From assembly GCA_030830105.1 (NCBI GenBank), contig JAURNP010000144.1, forward strand, positions 1 to 34,206: DNA of 34,206 bases. Reading direction: 5' to 3'. Positions 24,048 through 33,948 of this stretch are shown in pieces. The position numbers were made by a program, and so were the translations under genes. The stretch comes from Rhodothermales bacterium. Lineage in GTDB: Bacteria > Bacteroidota > Rhodothermia > Rhodothermales > UBA10348. Numbering within the stretch: position 1 is the first letter of the stretch; each line of letters starts with the position of its first letter. Under the pieces are notes generated by a model. It was not told where the DNA came from and ran no database searches. It saw only the letters and a list, made by a program, of their open reading frames with translations.

Positions 24048-27002
24048 ATGAATGAGCGGATCGTCATACGCGGCGCACGCGAGCACAACCTCAGGAATGT
24101 CGATCTGGACATTCCCCGCAATCAGTTGGTTGTCATTACTGGATTGTCCGGATCGGGCAAAAGCTCGCTGGCTTTCGATACGATCTATGCGGAAGGTCAG
24201 CGGCGCTATATGGAAAGCCTTTCGGCCTATGCGCGTCAGTTCCTCGGGATGATGGAACGGCCCGATGTGGATTTCATCGATGGTCTTTCTCCGGTGATCG
24301 CGATCGAACAGAAGACGGTCAGCCGCAACCCGCGCTCGACTGTGGGGACGGTAACCGAGATCTACGACTTTCTGCGCCTGCTCTTCGCCCGTGCTTCAAC
24401 CGCCTATTCCCATGTTTCGGGCGGTTTGATGCGCAAGCAGAGCGATGACGAGATCATCGACGGAATCCTGGGCATGGAAGAGGGTACGCGGGTTCTGCTG
24501 CTCGCTCCACTGGTCAAGGGACGCAAGGGACACTACCGGGAGCTGTTCGATCAAATTGGCAAGCAGGGTTTCCAGCGCGTCCGGGTCGATGGCGTGGTGC
24601 AGGAGATCGAGGTGGGCATGAAGGTTGATCGCTACAAGACGCACGACATCGAGGTCGTGGTCGACCGACTGGTTATCAAACCCGGAATCCGCTCCCGCAT
24701 CAGCCAGTCCGTTGAGACGGCCCTCGGTATGGGTAGCGGTACCCTCATTGCCCAGATCGTTGCCGGACCTGAAGCGAATGGCGACCGCCTGTTCTCCCGG
24801 CATCTGTTCTGTCCAGAGGACGGTGTTTCTTATGATGACCCTTCTCCGAATTCCTTCTCATTCAATTCACCGTATGGCGCCTGTCCCGATTGTAATGGAT
24901 TGGGCTCGAAACGCGAGCTCGATCCGGAACTGATCATTCCGGATCGCTCGAAGTCCATCAACGAAGGAAGTATCACACCACTGGGTAAGCCCCGTGATAT
25001 CTGGATCTTCAGTCAAGTTCGGGCTGTTGCCGAGCGGGAAGGCTTCGATTTCGACACACCGCTTTCCGAACTGACCGAGCAGCAAATGAGCGTCCTGCTC
25101 GAAGGTGCGGGAGACGATCAGTTCGACATCGTCTATCAGTACAAGGATCGCGAAGTCACGTACAAGCACCGCTACAGTGGGGTAAACCAGCACGTCTGGC
25201 ATACGTACGAGAACACCTCGTCCAACACATCGCGCAAGTGGGCCGAGGCCTTCATGCGCCACATGGATTGTACAGCATGCAAGGGAGGGCGGCTGAAGCC
25301 CGAAAGCCTCTCGTTCAAGTTCGGGGATCGATCCATCGCCGAACTCACACGCATGGATCTGGGGCAGCTGCGCTCGTTCTTTGATGGCATTGAGCTGTCC
25401 GATCGTCAGCAAGTAATTGCCGGTCCCATCGTCAAGGAAATCTCCGAGCGTCTCGATTTCCTGATAAACGTTGGTGTTGGATACCTGAACCTGAACCGAT
25501 CAGCCCGGACCCTTTCCGGTGGTGAGAGCCAGCGTATTCGTCTGGCAACCCAGATCGGTACGCAGCTTACGGGTGTGCTCTATGTTCTCGATGAGCCCTC
25601 CATCGGGCTGCATGCGCGCGACAACAGCCGCCTGATTGATTCGCTCAAGCAACTACGGGACCTGGAGAATTCGGTTTTGGTGGTAGAGCACGATCGGGAT
25701 ATGATCGAGGCAGCCGACTTTGTGGTGGACCTCGGACCGGGCGCCGGTGAGCTGGGTGGTCAGGTGATGGGTGCCTCGCTCCCCGAAAAGCTGCCGCTTG
25801 CAACGAACGGCGCGGCCAGTTTGACGACAGCCTACCTGCGAGGAAAGCGAGCGATCCGAATTCCGGAGAATCGTCGGACCGGAAACGGACTTTCCATGAC
25901 TCTGAATGGAGCGCGTGGTCACAACCTAAAAGGGGACGCATTCACCCTTCCGCTTGGTACCCTGACTTGCGTGACCGGTGTTTCCGGCTCGGGTAAGTCC
26001 AGTCTGGTCAATCAGACCCTTTACCCTATCCTGGCAGCGCATTTCCACAAGGCCAAGACCGTACCGCTGAAGTACGATTCCATCAAAGGTCTGGAGAACG
26101 TTGACAAGGTCATCGATATCGACCAGAGCCCTATTGGTCGCACACCTCGCTCCAACCCGGCTACCTACGCTGGTCTGTTCGGACACATCCGGGATCTGTT
26201 CGCGCAATTACCGGAATCAAAGATCCGCGGCTACAAGCCGGGGCGCTTCTCGTTCAATGTAAAGGGCGGGCGCTGCGAGACCTGTAAGGGAGCGGGCATT
26301 GTGAAGCTGGAGATGAACTTCCTGCCCAATGTGTATGTCGAGTGTGAAACGTGTGCATCGCGCCGCTACAACCAGGAGACGCTCGAGGTCCGTTTCAAGG
26401 GCAAGAGCATCGCTGATGTGCTGGAAATGACGGTCGAGGAGGCCCTGGCCTTCTTCGAGAATGTCCCACGCATCGAACGCAAGCTGCGTACGCTTCACTC
26501 GGTGGGTCTGGGCTATATCCGTTTGGGACAGCAGGCTACGACGTTGTCAGGAGGTGAAGCGCAGCGCGTGAAATTGGCCAAGGAGCTTTCCCGGCCAGGA
26601 ACGGGTCGCACCCTCTACATCCTGGACGAACCGACCACCGGGCTACACTTCGAAGACATCCGCCATTTGATGGCGGTGTTGCAGGCACTGGTTCGCAAGG
26701 GGAATACCGTGTTGGTGATTGAGCATAATCTGGACGTCGTCAAGGTGGCAGATCATGTCGTTGATTTGGGCCCGGACGGTGGTGAGGGTGGTGGACAGAT
26801 CCTCTTTTCCGGAACGCCGGAAGATCTGGCTAAAGCAGATACAGCGACCGGCACCTTCCTGGCCGAAGAATTCCAGCGGATCGCCGACGTTGAGGAAGAT
26901 GAGGAAGAAGTCGATCTGGACATGATGACTTTGGACGAAGAAGATGAAGACCAGGAAGAGGTCATCGAAGACGAGTCCAATAAACCCGAAACAGACGCTT
27001 AG
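24048..27002 (+). CDS. uvrA: Excinuclease ABC subunit UvrA
   Basis: 984 aa; Walker A 'GLSGSGKSSL' and 'GVSGSGKSSL'; signatures 'LSGGESQRIRLA' and 'LSGGEAQRVKLA'; 'FSFNVKGGRCETCKGAGIVKLEMNFLPNVYVECETC'. Confidence 0.97.
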   Translation: MNERIVIRGAREHNLRNVDLDIPRNQLVVITGLSGSGKSSLAFDTIYAEGQRRYMESLSAYARQFLGMMERPDVDFIDGLSPVIAIEQKTVSRNPRSTVGTVTEIYDFLRLLFARASTAYSHVSGGLMRKQSDDEIIDGILGMEEGTRVLLLAPLVKGRKGHYRELFDQIGKQGFQRVRVDGVVQEIEVGMKVDRYKTHDIEVVVDRLVIKPGIRSRISQSVETALGMGSGTLIAQIVAGPEANGDRLFSRHLFCPEDGVSYDDPSPNSFSFNSPYGACPDCNGLGSKRELDPELIIPDRSKSINEGSITPLGKPRDIWIFSQVRAVAEREGFDFDTPLSELTEQQMSVLLEGAGDDQFDIVYQYKDREVTYKHRYSGVNQHVWHTYENTSSNTSRKWAEAFMRHMDCTACKGGRLKPESLSFKFGDRSIAELTRMDLGQLRSFFDGIELSDRQQVIAGPIVKEISERLDFLINVGVGYLNLNRSARTLSGGESQRIRLATQIGTQLTGVLYVLDEPSIGLHARDNSRLIDSLKQLRDLENSVLVVEHDRDMIEAADFVVDLGPGAGELGGQVMGASLPEKLPLATNGAASLTTAYLRGKRAIRIPENRRTGNGLSMTLNGARGHNLKGDAFTLPLGTLTCVTGVSGSGKSSLVNQTLYPILAAHFHKAKTVPLKYDSIKGLENVDKVIDIDQSPIGRTPRSNPATYAGLFGHIRDLFAQLPESKIRGYKPGRFSFNVKGGRCETCKGAGIVKLEMNFLPNVYVECETCASRRYNQETLEVRFKGKSIADVLEMTVEEALAFFENVPRIERKLRTLHSVGLGYIRLGQQATTLSGGEAQRVKLAKELSRPGTGRTLYILDEPTTGLHFEDIRHLMAVLQALVRKGNTVLVIEHNLDVVKVADHVVDLGPDGGEGGGQILFSGTPEDLAKADTATGTFLAEEFQRIADVEEDEEEVDLDMMTLDEEDEDQEEVIEDESNKPETDA

Positions 27003-27021
27003 ACGCATCCCGCCGAACAAC

Positions 27022-27420
27022 ATGGCGCCATCCTATACCCCCCAGTACCAGAAGCCCGATGAACCGGGCGTGGCGATGAACTTCGATAACTCGGTCTCGC
27101 TCTATCAGCGAGTGGACCCTGAGACTACCTTCAACGAAGCCGCTACGGAAGCATTTCGCCTCATCAAGGAGGCGCAAGACCAGTATCCCAACTGGCCCCG
27201 CATATTCTATCTGGACATTGAAGGCCACAAGGGCGAGCAGCGCGGCTACGACGCGGATTTTTTCGAATTCCAGCAGGAGTTCTGGTTTGCCACCATTGCG
27301 AACTTCGTCACAGCCTTTGAAACGCCACTCGTTGGCGGGTTGATGAATCCGGAACCGCAGCGTAACGATATTCCAGACGAACTATCCATAAACCTACCCG
27401 ACTCGGAGGATGACGCATGA
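27022..27420 (+). CDS. Hypothetical acidic protein
   Basis: Likely start MAPSYTPQYQKPDEPGVAMNFD at 27022. Stop overlaps the next gene's ATG (ATGA). Confidence 0.65.
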   Translation: MAPSYTPQYQKPDEPGVAMNFDNSVSLYQRVDPETTFNEAATEAFRLIKEAQDQYPNWPRIFYLDIEGHKGEQRGYDADFFEFQQEFWFATIANFVTAFETPLVGGLMNPEPQRNDIPDELSINLPDSEDDA

Positions 27421-28757
27421 TCCGGACGATTCCAGTAATGGCCCTCTTGTTGCTGTTAACAGACTTCTCAGAAGCCCGTCAGTGGGATGACCCCGTCGTC
27501 CTGTCAATGAAGGAGCGTGCCGAAGTCATTGATCGACTCTTGGAGGAGCGCTTTGAGACGGTCGTTCCGGAACTGATGCGCCGCGAAGGATTCGATATGT
27601 GGATCATCTCGGCCCGGGAATACAATGAAGACCCCATCATCCGGACCATGCTTCCGTCCACGTGGCTGGTGGCGCGTCGGCGCACGGTCCTGGTATTCTA
27701 CGATCGTGGGCCGGAGCTGGGTGTAGAACGCCTGGCGGTTGCCCGCTACGCGATGGGCGATGCCTTCCCCAGCGCCTGGAATCCAGAGGAGCAGCCTGAT
27801 CAGTGGGCACGTCTGACAGAAATCGTGGCAGAGCGTGATCCGCAGCGCATTGGACTGAACATGTCGGAAATGTTCGCGACCGCAGACGGGCTGACCGCCA
27901 CAGAGTACGAAGGTATGGTCGCCGCGTGGCCCGAGAAGTACAGGAGTCGCATTGCCGGTGCCGAAAACCTGGCGGTGGGATGGCTGGAGACGCGAACGCA
28001 GAGCGAGATGGAGCTTTACCCCATGATCGTCAAGATCGCACGGGATATCATTTCCGAGGGGTTGTCCGAGCGAGTTATCCAGCCCGGTGTAACGACTACG
28101 GACGATGTGGAGTGGTGGTACCGCGAGCGTATTCGTGATCTGAACCTGGTGACATGGTTCCATCCGTCGGTCGACTTCCAGCGTCCCGCATCCTCGGAGC
28201 GTGACAACGACTTTTCAGCACGCGAGGAAGGTGGAATCATCCACATGGGGGATCTACTCCACATCGATTTCGGCATTACGTATCTGAGGCTAAATACGGA
28301 TACGCAGATGCTGGCCTATGTCCTCAAGCATGGTGAATCCGACGCACCGCAGTACCTGCACGATGCACTCGCTGTCGGAAACCGTCTGCAGGATATCCTG
28401 ACAGACGAATTTGCCACGGGCCGCTCGGGCAATGATATCCTTCTTTCTGCGCTGAACCAGGCGAAAGCCGAGGGAATAGTCGCGACCATCTATACGCACC
28501 CGATTGGATACCATGGACACGGCGCCGGCCCTACGATCGGCCTGTGGGATCAGCAAGGGGGGGTCCCGGGACGTGGAGATTATCCTCTCTATCCCATGAC
28601 GGCTCATTCTATCGAGTTGAATGCAGCTGTCGAGGTAGCCGAGTGGGATGGTCAGACGGTCCGAATCATGCTGGAGGAAGACGCGATTTTTGATGGCGAA
28701 AAAGTGACCTACATCGACCCGCGCCAGGAGCAGCTCCTGCTCATTCCGAGACAGTGA
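27417..28757 (+). CDS. M24 family metallopeptidase (Xaa-Pro aminopeptidase-like), exported
   Basis: Signal peptide; creatinase/M24 fold motifs 'LLHIDFGITYLRLNTDTQMLAYVL', 'YTHPIGYHGHGAGPTIGLWD', 'HSIELNAAVEVAEWDGQTVRIMLEEDAIF'. Confidence 0.88.
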   Translation: MIRTIPVMALLLLLTDFSEARQWDDPVVLSMKERAEVIDRLLEERFETVVPELMRREGFDMWIISAREYNEDPIIRTMLPSTWLVARRRTVLVFYDRGPELGVERLAVARYAMGDAFPSAWNPEEQPDQWARLTEIVAERDPQRIGLNMSEMFATADGLTATEYEGMVAAWPEKYRSRIAGAENLAVGWLETRTQSEMELYPMIVKIARDIISEGLSERVIQPGVTTTDDVEWWYRERIRDLNLVTWFHPSVDFQRPASSERDNDFSAREEGGIIHMGDLLHIDFGITYLRLNTDTQMLAYVLKHGESDAPQYLHDALAVGNRLQDILTDEFATGRSGNDILLSALNQAKAEGIVATIYTHPIGYHGHGAGPTIGLWDQQGGVPGRGDYPLYPMTAHSIELNAAVEVAEWDGQTVRIMLEEDAIFDGEKVTYIDPRQEQLLLIPRQ

Positions 28758-28780
28758 TCACTTCGGGAGAGGCTGAACGT

Positions 28781-28817
28781 GAAGCGGCCCGCGACAGGAT
28801 CTGTCGCGGGCCGCTTC
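28781..28817. terminator. Convergent (bidirectional) terminator-like hairpin
   Basis: Perfect 17 bp stem GAAGCGGCCCGCGACAG-GAT-CTGTCGCGGGCCGCTTC between convergent genes. No strong U-run. Confidence 0.7.
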
Positions 28818-28863
28818 CATTTGGTACGATCGGATGCCTGGCGGTCGATCCGACCGGGAAGGC

Positions 28864-29622
28864 TTACATCGCCGCGGCGTCGGCCATTGCCACGTCAAAG
28901 GTGGAGATGTGCAGGTTCAGGGCGTGGTTCACCCGGAATCCAACGACGCCGTCGGTCGGCAGGTCGCCTTTTTCCTGGGTATGCACGACCTGGTCGTTGA
29001 CCATGAAGGAGATCATGTCGCCTTCGGTCTGGACGCCCAAGACATTGGGCGTTGGATCAGTATCAGCGGACCAGGCATTGATAGCTTCGTGCGCGGTCCA
29101 TCCGACAACGTCTTCCGTATCGCCGCCATTGCGCAGTTTGACCAGGAACTCTCCGGAACGACGCAGCAGGAAGTAGAGGTACTGCTGACTCTCACCAGCC
29201 AGATCGGACCCACCAACGAAAAGGCCAAAGGCCTCGTTACGCGGACCGGGGTCGAACTGGAAGATATTGGAGGAGACGTTGTAGTCACCTTCTGCCGTAC
29301 TGGAGGGGTGCCAATAGATGGCAGCCGGACCGGACGTGACATGCCAGCCGGGCTGCATATTGGTGAAGAAGATGTCAGGGTCGGACACAGTGGTATCGCC
29401 GGCAACGACGAATTCATCCGACGGGCGATCGAAGTGGATTTCCCAGTCGGCTGGCCAGGTACCATTCTCCGGCATGGGGTTGTCTGCATCGGGGCGCATG
29501 GAAGTCACGGCTTCATCCGTAACCGCGTCAGTCCCATCGGCGTAGTCGTCGGTGCTTTCTGAGGCACAGCCTGCGAGCAGGACCGCAAACAGGAGGGGAA
29601 GTAACAGGCGGGAATTCTTCAT
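28864..29622 (-). CDS. Lipoprotein, DUF1080/concanavalin-like
   Basis: Start MKNSRLLLPLLFAVLLAGCASES at 29622 (lipobox LAGC). 'MQPGWHVTSGPAAIYWHPSSTAEGDYNVSSNIFQF...YLYFLLRRSGEFLVKLRNG' resembles DUF1080-like beta-sandwich proteins. Confidence 0.7.
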   Translation of the reverse strand: MKNSRLLLPLLFAVLLAGCASESTDDYADGTDAVTDEAVTSMRPDADNPMPENGTWPADWEIHFDRPSDEFVVAGDTTVSDPDIFFTNMQPGWHVTSGPAAIYWHPSSTAEGDYNVSSNIFQFDPGPRNEAFGLFVGGSDLAGESQQYLYFLLRRSGEFLVKLRNGGDTEDVVGWTAHEAINAWSADTDPTPNVLGVQTEGDMISFMVNDQVVHTQEKGDLPTDGVVGFRVNHALNLHISTFDVAMADAAAM

Positions 29623-29675
29623 GGCGGGCAAAACAAGGTTCATGTAAATGAGAACAACGATAAGTATACGTGCCA

Positions 29676-30590
29676 CTACTCTTGCACGGAGGTCATTTCC
29701 TCATATACAGTGGCGATGTTACGGGCAATTCCGTCCGGGTTTCCTTCTACCATTTGGCTGTCAAAGCCTTCCAGGCCCTTCGAAGCGGTCTCCTCGGCAC
29801 TCATTCCGGCATCGATTCCGGCAGCCGCCGCATCCCGCAGAGCCCCGAGATAGTCGGCCATGACCAGTACGTCCTGGCGTCTTCCGAGCACGCCATTGGC
29901 TGGATTGCCGTGACCAAAAATGAAAACGGTGTCATCTGTAAACACCTCATAGGTGCGCTCAAGCGTGGTTATCCAATTGGCGGTGTCTGCTCCAGCGCCC
30001 AGGTCGATGTAGGCATGACGATAATTGAATACCAGGTCTCCCATGTGAACAACATCGGCCCGCTCGAAGTGGATGATGGCATCGCCGGCCGTGTGAGCCG
30101 GACCGAAGTGCCGAAGACGAATGGTCTCGTCACCCACCTGCTCGAGCCATTCGTGCGCAAACGTTTCCGCCGCGTAGGTCTGTGCATCCAACGTGTCTCG
30201 GCGCTCTGCCTGCACGCGCTGCAGCATCGGGACGTTGTCATGTGCAACGATGCGTGCGCCGTCCGCTCCCAACACGCCGTTGCCAGCGGTGTGGTCTCCA
30301 TGGTGGTGCGAGTTGATGAGCAGGTCAATACCACGTCCGGAACGCTCGGCGAGGCCGGCAAGGCATTCGCTGGCAGACTCCGGAAACTGGGAGTCTATTA
30401 CTACCACTCCATCCTCGTGAATGAACCACCCGATCGTACCACCGCGTGACTCGAATCGGCCGGTGCCGCACCGGATGGGCGTGAAAAGGCCGTGCTGCCC
30501 GAAGGTAGCGGCATTCAACGGCAAGGCCTGCAAGGTCAATCCGATCCCGGCGGCTGCGCCCGCCGTGGTCAGGAAGTGGCGTCGATTCAT
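29676..30590 (-). CDS. MBL-fold metallo-hydrolase with Tat-type signal peptide
   Basis: 'MNRRHFLTTAGAAAGIGLTLQALPLNAA' twin-arginine-like; 'LLINSHHHGDHTAGN' (HxHxDH); 'HFGPAHTAGDAIIHFERADVVHMGDLVFN'. Confidence 0.93.
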   Translation of the reverse strand: MNRRHFLTTAGAAAGIGLTLQALPLNAATFGQHGLFTPIRCGTGRFESRGGTIGWFIHEDGVVVIDSQFPESASECLAGLAERSGRGIDLLINSHHHGDHTAGNGVLGADGARIVAHDNVPMLQRVQAERRDTLDAQTYAAETFAHEWLEQVGDETIRLRHFGPAHTAGDAIIHFERADVVHMGDLVFNYRHAYIDLGAGADTANWITTLERTYEVFTDDTVFIFGHGNPANGVLGRRQDVLVMADYLGALRDAAAAGIDAGMSAEETASKGLEGFDSQMVEGNPDGIARNIATVYEEMTSVQE

Positions 30591-30675
30591 GGGATTTGTG
30601 GCCGGATGGTCGAATCAAGAGGGTGGAAAGCTGATACACGAGGAACCGCATTCGGGTTCGGCGCTTAATGGCCCC

Positions 30676-32118
30676 ATGAATTCCCCAAAGTCATCTCGCC
30701 CGACCGCAGAACGCCTCTGGAGCTTCGGCGCACGCATGCTGGGCACTCTGGCTCTAACCGTGGCGCTGCCAATTTCCGCAGCTGCTCAGGACGTCGAGCA
30801 GCTGATCGCAGACGCAGAAATCACGGGCCTGGCCATCGCTGTTATTTCAAACGGTGAAATTGAGCAAATCCTGACGGCTGGTGTGCGCAGTACAGAAACG
30901 GATCCGCCCATTATGGAGGATAGCGTGTTCGAGGCGGAGTCTCTCAGTAAGCCGGTAGTGGCGTGGATTGCCCTCCAGCTGATCGAGGAGGGAGTGCTTG
31001 ATCTGGACCAGCCTTTAGCGGAAATCGTGCCTTGGTCCGACGCAGCCAGCGACATTCGGTACGAGCGCATCACCACCCGTATGGCCCTGACCCACACGTC
31101 TGGATTTCCCAATTTTCGCAGGCCAGGAGGATCGCTTTCGATATTGTATGAACCGGGCGCCTACTTCACGTATTCGGGTGAAGGCTTCCTGTTCTTGCAG
31201 CATGTGATGGAAGCCGTTACGTACTCCTCTCTCGAGGAGCTGGCCCGGAAGTATGTCTTCGAGCCCTTTGACATGACCTCCTCAAGCTTCCTGTGGCAGA
31301 GCGACTATGGCTCTCGGATTGCGGTGGGTCATACCGACATGGGCATGGCTCTTGATAAATTCGTTCCCCAGTCTGCCAATGCAGCCATTGGCTTGCACAC
31401 GACTGCTGGCGACTATGCCCGATTCATGATTGGCGTCATGGGCTCCGATGTCTTGGGTCGCCGTCTGAGCCGAGAAATGAGTCTGGCCCAAGTCGATGCA
31501 CTCGACAGCATCTTCTGGGGCCTGGGTTTCGGCATACAGCCGACCATGGATGGATCCGCTCTCTGGGAATGGGGCGACAATGCGGGATACAAAAGCTTTG
31601 CCTACATCGAGCCAGAGGCCGAATCCGGTTTCGTGTTGTTGTCCAACAGTGCCAACGGAATGCTCATATTGCACGAAGTATTCGAGGACTTAGTGAGTGG
31701 TCCGCAGACAGCCGTTCGCTGGCTGAACTACGAGCGCTACGATGATCCGGTCTACCAACTTGGCCGCCGCTTGTACTACTCCATGATCGGTGGTGGTATC
31801 GACTCCCTGCGGACCGACTATGAAGCTGCCAAAGCCGACCTACCAGCAGAAGCATTCGTCGAAGAGGCCTTGAATGCACTCGGATATCGCCTGCTACGCC
31901 AAGGACTGATAGACGAGGCCCTAGCCATTTTCCGCTTTAACGTCGAGCTGTATCCCGAGTCCGGAAACCCCTACGATTCTCTGGCAGAGGCGTTGATCGC
32001 CACAGACGACTTGCAAGGCGCGCTGGACAATTACGAGACCTCCGTTCGGTTGGACCCGGGAAATGACAACGGCGTGGCCATGATCACCTGGCTCGAAACG
32101 CAATTGAGCGAGCAGTAG
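30676..32118 (+). CDS. Serine hydrolase (beta-lactamase/class C PBP-like) with C-terminal TPR
   Basis: Start MNSPKSSRPTAERL at 30676; signal peptide; SxxK in 'EAESLSKPVVAWI'; 'YSGEGFLFLQHVME' (YxG/N motif). TPR tail 'ALAIFRFNVELYPESGNPYDSLAEALIATDDLQGALDNYETSVRLDPGN'. Confidence 0.9.
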   Translation: MNSPKSSRPTAERLWSFGARMLGTLALTVALPISAAAQDVEQLIADAEITGLAIAVISNGEIEQILTAGVRSTETDPPIMEDSVFEAESLSKPVVAWIALQLIEEGVLDLDQPLAEIVPWSDAASDIRYERITTRMALTHTSGFPNFRRPGGSLSILYEPGAYFTYSGEGFLFLQHVMEAVTYSSLEELARKYVFEPFDMTSSSFLWQSDYGSRIAVGHTDMGMALDKFVPQSANAAIGLHTTAGDYARFMIGVMGSDVLGRRLSREMSLAQVDALDSIFWGLGFGIQPTMDGSALWEWGDNAGYKSFAYIEPEAESGFVLLSNSANGMLILHEVFEDLVSGPQTAVRWLNYERYDDPVYQLGRRLYYSMIGGGIDSLRTDYEAAKADLPAEAFVEEALNALGYRLLRQGLIDEALAIFRFNVELYPESGNPYDSLAEALIATDDLQGALDNYETSVRLDPGNDNGVAMITWLETQLSEQ

Positions 32119-32166
32119 ATCGCGCCTTCGGAGTTCCCCTTTGGAAGGCCCAAGCAGCAATACCAA

Positions 32167-33897
32167 TCAGCGTCCTGCGTTTGGCGTATTAGGATCCCGC
32201 ACTTCGAATCCCAGCATCATGCCGGCATGAAGGTGCTCTGCAATGTGGCAGTGCGCCATCCATTTGCCCGGATTCGTGACGTCGACCAGGATGTCGATCG
32301 TGGATCCTACGGGAACGATGACGGTGTCTTTCCAGCCCATATTGCGATTAGAGACGCCATCAATGTGCGTGACAACGAATCGCTGACCGTGCACGTGGAA
32401 CGGATGGTTCATCGGGTGGAAGGATGATGGGTCGTTGAAGACACGGATCTTGACCACATCGCCTACTTCCCACTGCCAGTTGATATCCATGCTCTTCAGG
32501 CCGGTATCCTCGTCGAGCAGGGTCCATTTGGCTTCGTCGCCGGTGGAAAGCCAATTCATCATCGGCATACCCTCGTTCCACTCGATGGGAGGGAAATAAA
32601 GGGTATCTACCTCCATCATGCGCATGGTCATGGAATGAAGCCCTTTGGTTTCGATGGTCAGACGCAGGTTGTGGTCAGGCGCCTTGTCGAAGTAGCGACG
32701 GAAGCCATCGATATCTGCGATTGTGTCCTTGTTGGTACGTGCCTCAGCAAAGGCATCCGCATGGTCAGCCGGCGTCGAACCTGAGGCGGAAATCGTTCCC
32801 AACGCATGGGTCTCTGGCACGAAAATGCCTCGGAAGTGATCGATGGACTGAACGGCGTTCGTGATTTCGTAAGTGCCCTCGCCATCGAAGTACACGTCCA
32901 CGATGTAGCGCTCGGCCGGCGCGATAATCACGCTCGAGACGAACTGCTCGCGTTCCAGCTTGCTCACATCGTCGGCGATGACCTTGATGCGCGCGCCCCC
33001 GAAATTCACGTTGAACGTGCGGGTGTTGGCCACATTGGTCAGATAGAAACGCACTACTTCTCCGGCTTGGATGTCCAGATTGTAGTCGGTCACACCATTG
33101 ACCATCAGCACATTGCCAAAGCGTCCCATCAGCGCATGGGTCGGCGCGCTTTCACCGTACGGAAAGAGGCCGTTTGAATCCACCAGGATGTCATCGAGGA
33201 TCAGCGGGACTTCGCGGTTGACGGGCGCATAGTAGCCTTCTTCCGTCGGATCGACGAGCATGTTGCCGTACAGGCCCAGGTCCTGCTGCACGTCTTCGCG
33301 CATGTGCGGATGGTACCAGTACATGCCTGTGTCCGGAAATTTCAGCTCGTAGGTGAATGATTCACCGGTCTCGACCGGGTCCTGCGTCAGGCCCGGAATG
33401 CCGTCGAACGCATTATCCAATCGAAGTCCATGCCAGTGGACCGTCGTTGGCATGTCGATGTTGTTCGTGAACTCAACCACCACCTTGGCGCCACGGTCTG
33501 CGCGGATCAGTGGACCCGGATACATGCCACCGTAGGCCATCATCACATATTCCTGGCCATTGATGGTCCGCCGGACCAAGGAGGCGTCCATGTGAAGCGT
33601 GTCTCCGTCGGCCATGTCGATGATCTCGGATGGCCGTGCCTCGGGAAACATGGACACATCCATGCCGAATCCGGGAAGAAAAGCCCCGGTGTCTGGGACA
33701 TCGTCCATCATACCGGGCATCATGGGCATGGTCATGCCATCCATGGGCGCCATGCGCCAAGCAAGGCTGTCACCTGTGGACATGTCATGTCCGTGGTGCG
33801 TGTGCATGGAGTGATCCATTTCCTGGGTCTGGGCGGGAAGGACCGGGATCAGGAGTACGGCTGCCAGCAGCAGGCCGTTGAATCGAAAGCGTTGCAT
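32167..33897 (-). CDS. Multicopper oxidase (CopA/laccase-like)
   Basis: 576 aa; 'TVHWHGLRLD', 'MYWYHPHMREDVQ', 'HPMNHPFHVHGQRF', 'WMAHCHIAEHLHAGMMLGFEV'. N-terminal His/Met-rich segment. Confidence 0.95.
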   Translation of the reverse strand: MQRFRFNGLLLAAVLLIPVLPAQTQEMDHSMHTHHGHDMSTGDSLAWRMAPMDGMTMPMMPGMMDDVPDTGAFLPGFGMDVSMFPEARPSEIIDMADGDTLHMDASLVRRTINGQEYVMMAYGGMYPGPLIRADRGAKVVVEFTNNIDMPTTVHWHGLRLDNAFDGIPGLTQDPVETGESFTYELKFPDTGMYWYHPHMREDVQQDLGLYGNMLVDPTEEGYYAPVNREVPLILDDILVDSNGLFPYGESAPTHALMGRFGNVLMVNGVTDYNLDIQAGEVVRFYLTNVANTRTFNVNFGGARIKVIADDVSKLEREQFVSSVIIAPAERYIVDVYFDGEGTYEITNAVQSIDHFRGIFVPETHALGTISASGSTPADHADAFAEARTNKDTIADIDGFRRYFDKAPDHNLRLTIETKGLHSMTMRMMEVDTLYFPPIEWNEGMPMMNWLSTGDEAKWTLLDEDTGLKSMDINWQWEVGDVVKIRVFNDPSSFHPMNHPFHVHGQRFVVTHIDGVSNRNMGWKDTVIVPVGSTIDILVDVTNPGKWMAHCHIAEHLHAGMMLGFEVRDPNTPNAGR

Positions 33898-33948
33898 GTG
33901 AAAACGACTGTGTTGGAAGCAGGTGTTCAGTTTTTGGCGGGTGGGTTT

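Noticed and set aside
24867-25412. 181 aa minus-strand ORF inside uvrA
   Set aside because: Mirror frame of a highly conserved gene.
27504-28163. 219 aa minus-strand ORF
   Set aside because: Antisense to the M24 peptidase gene.
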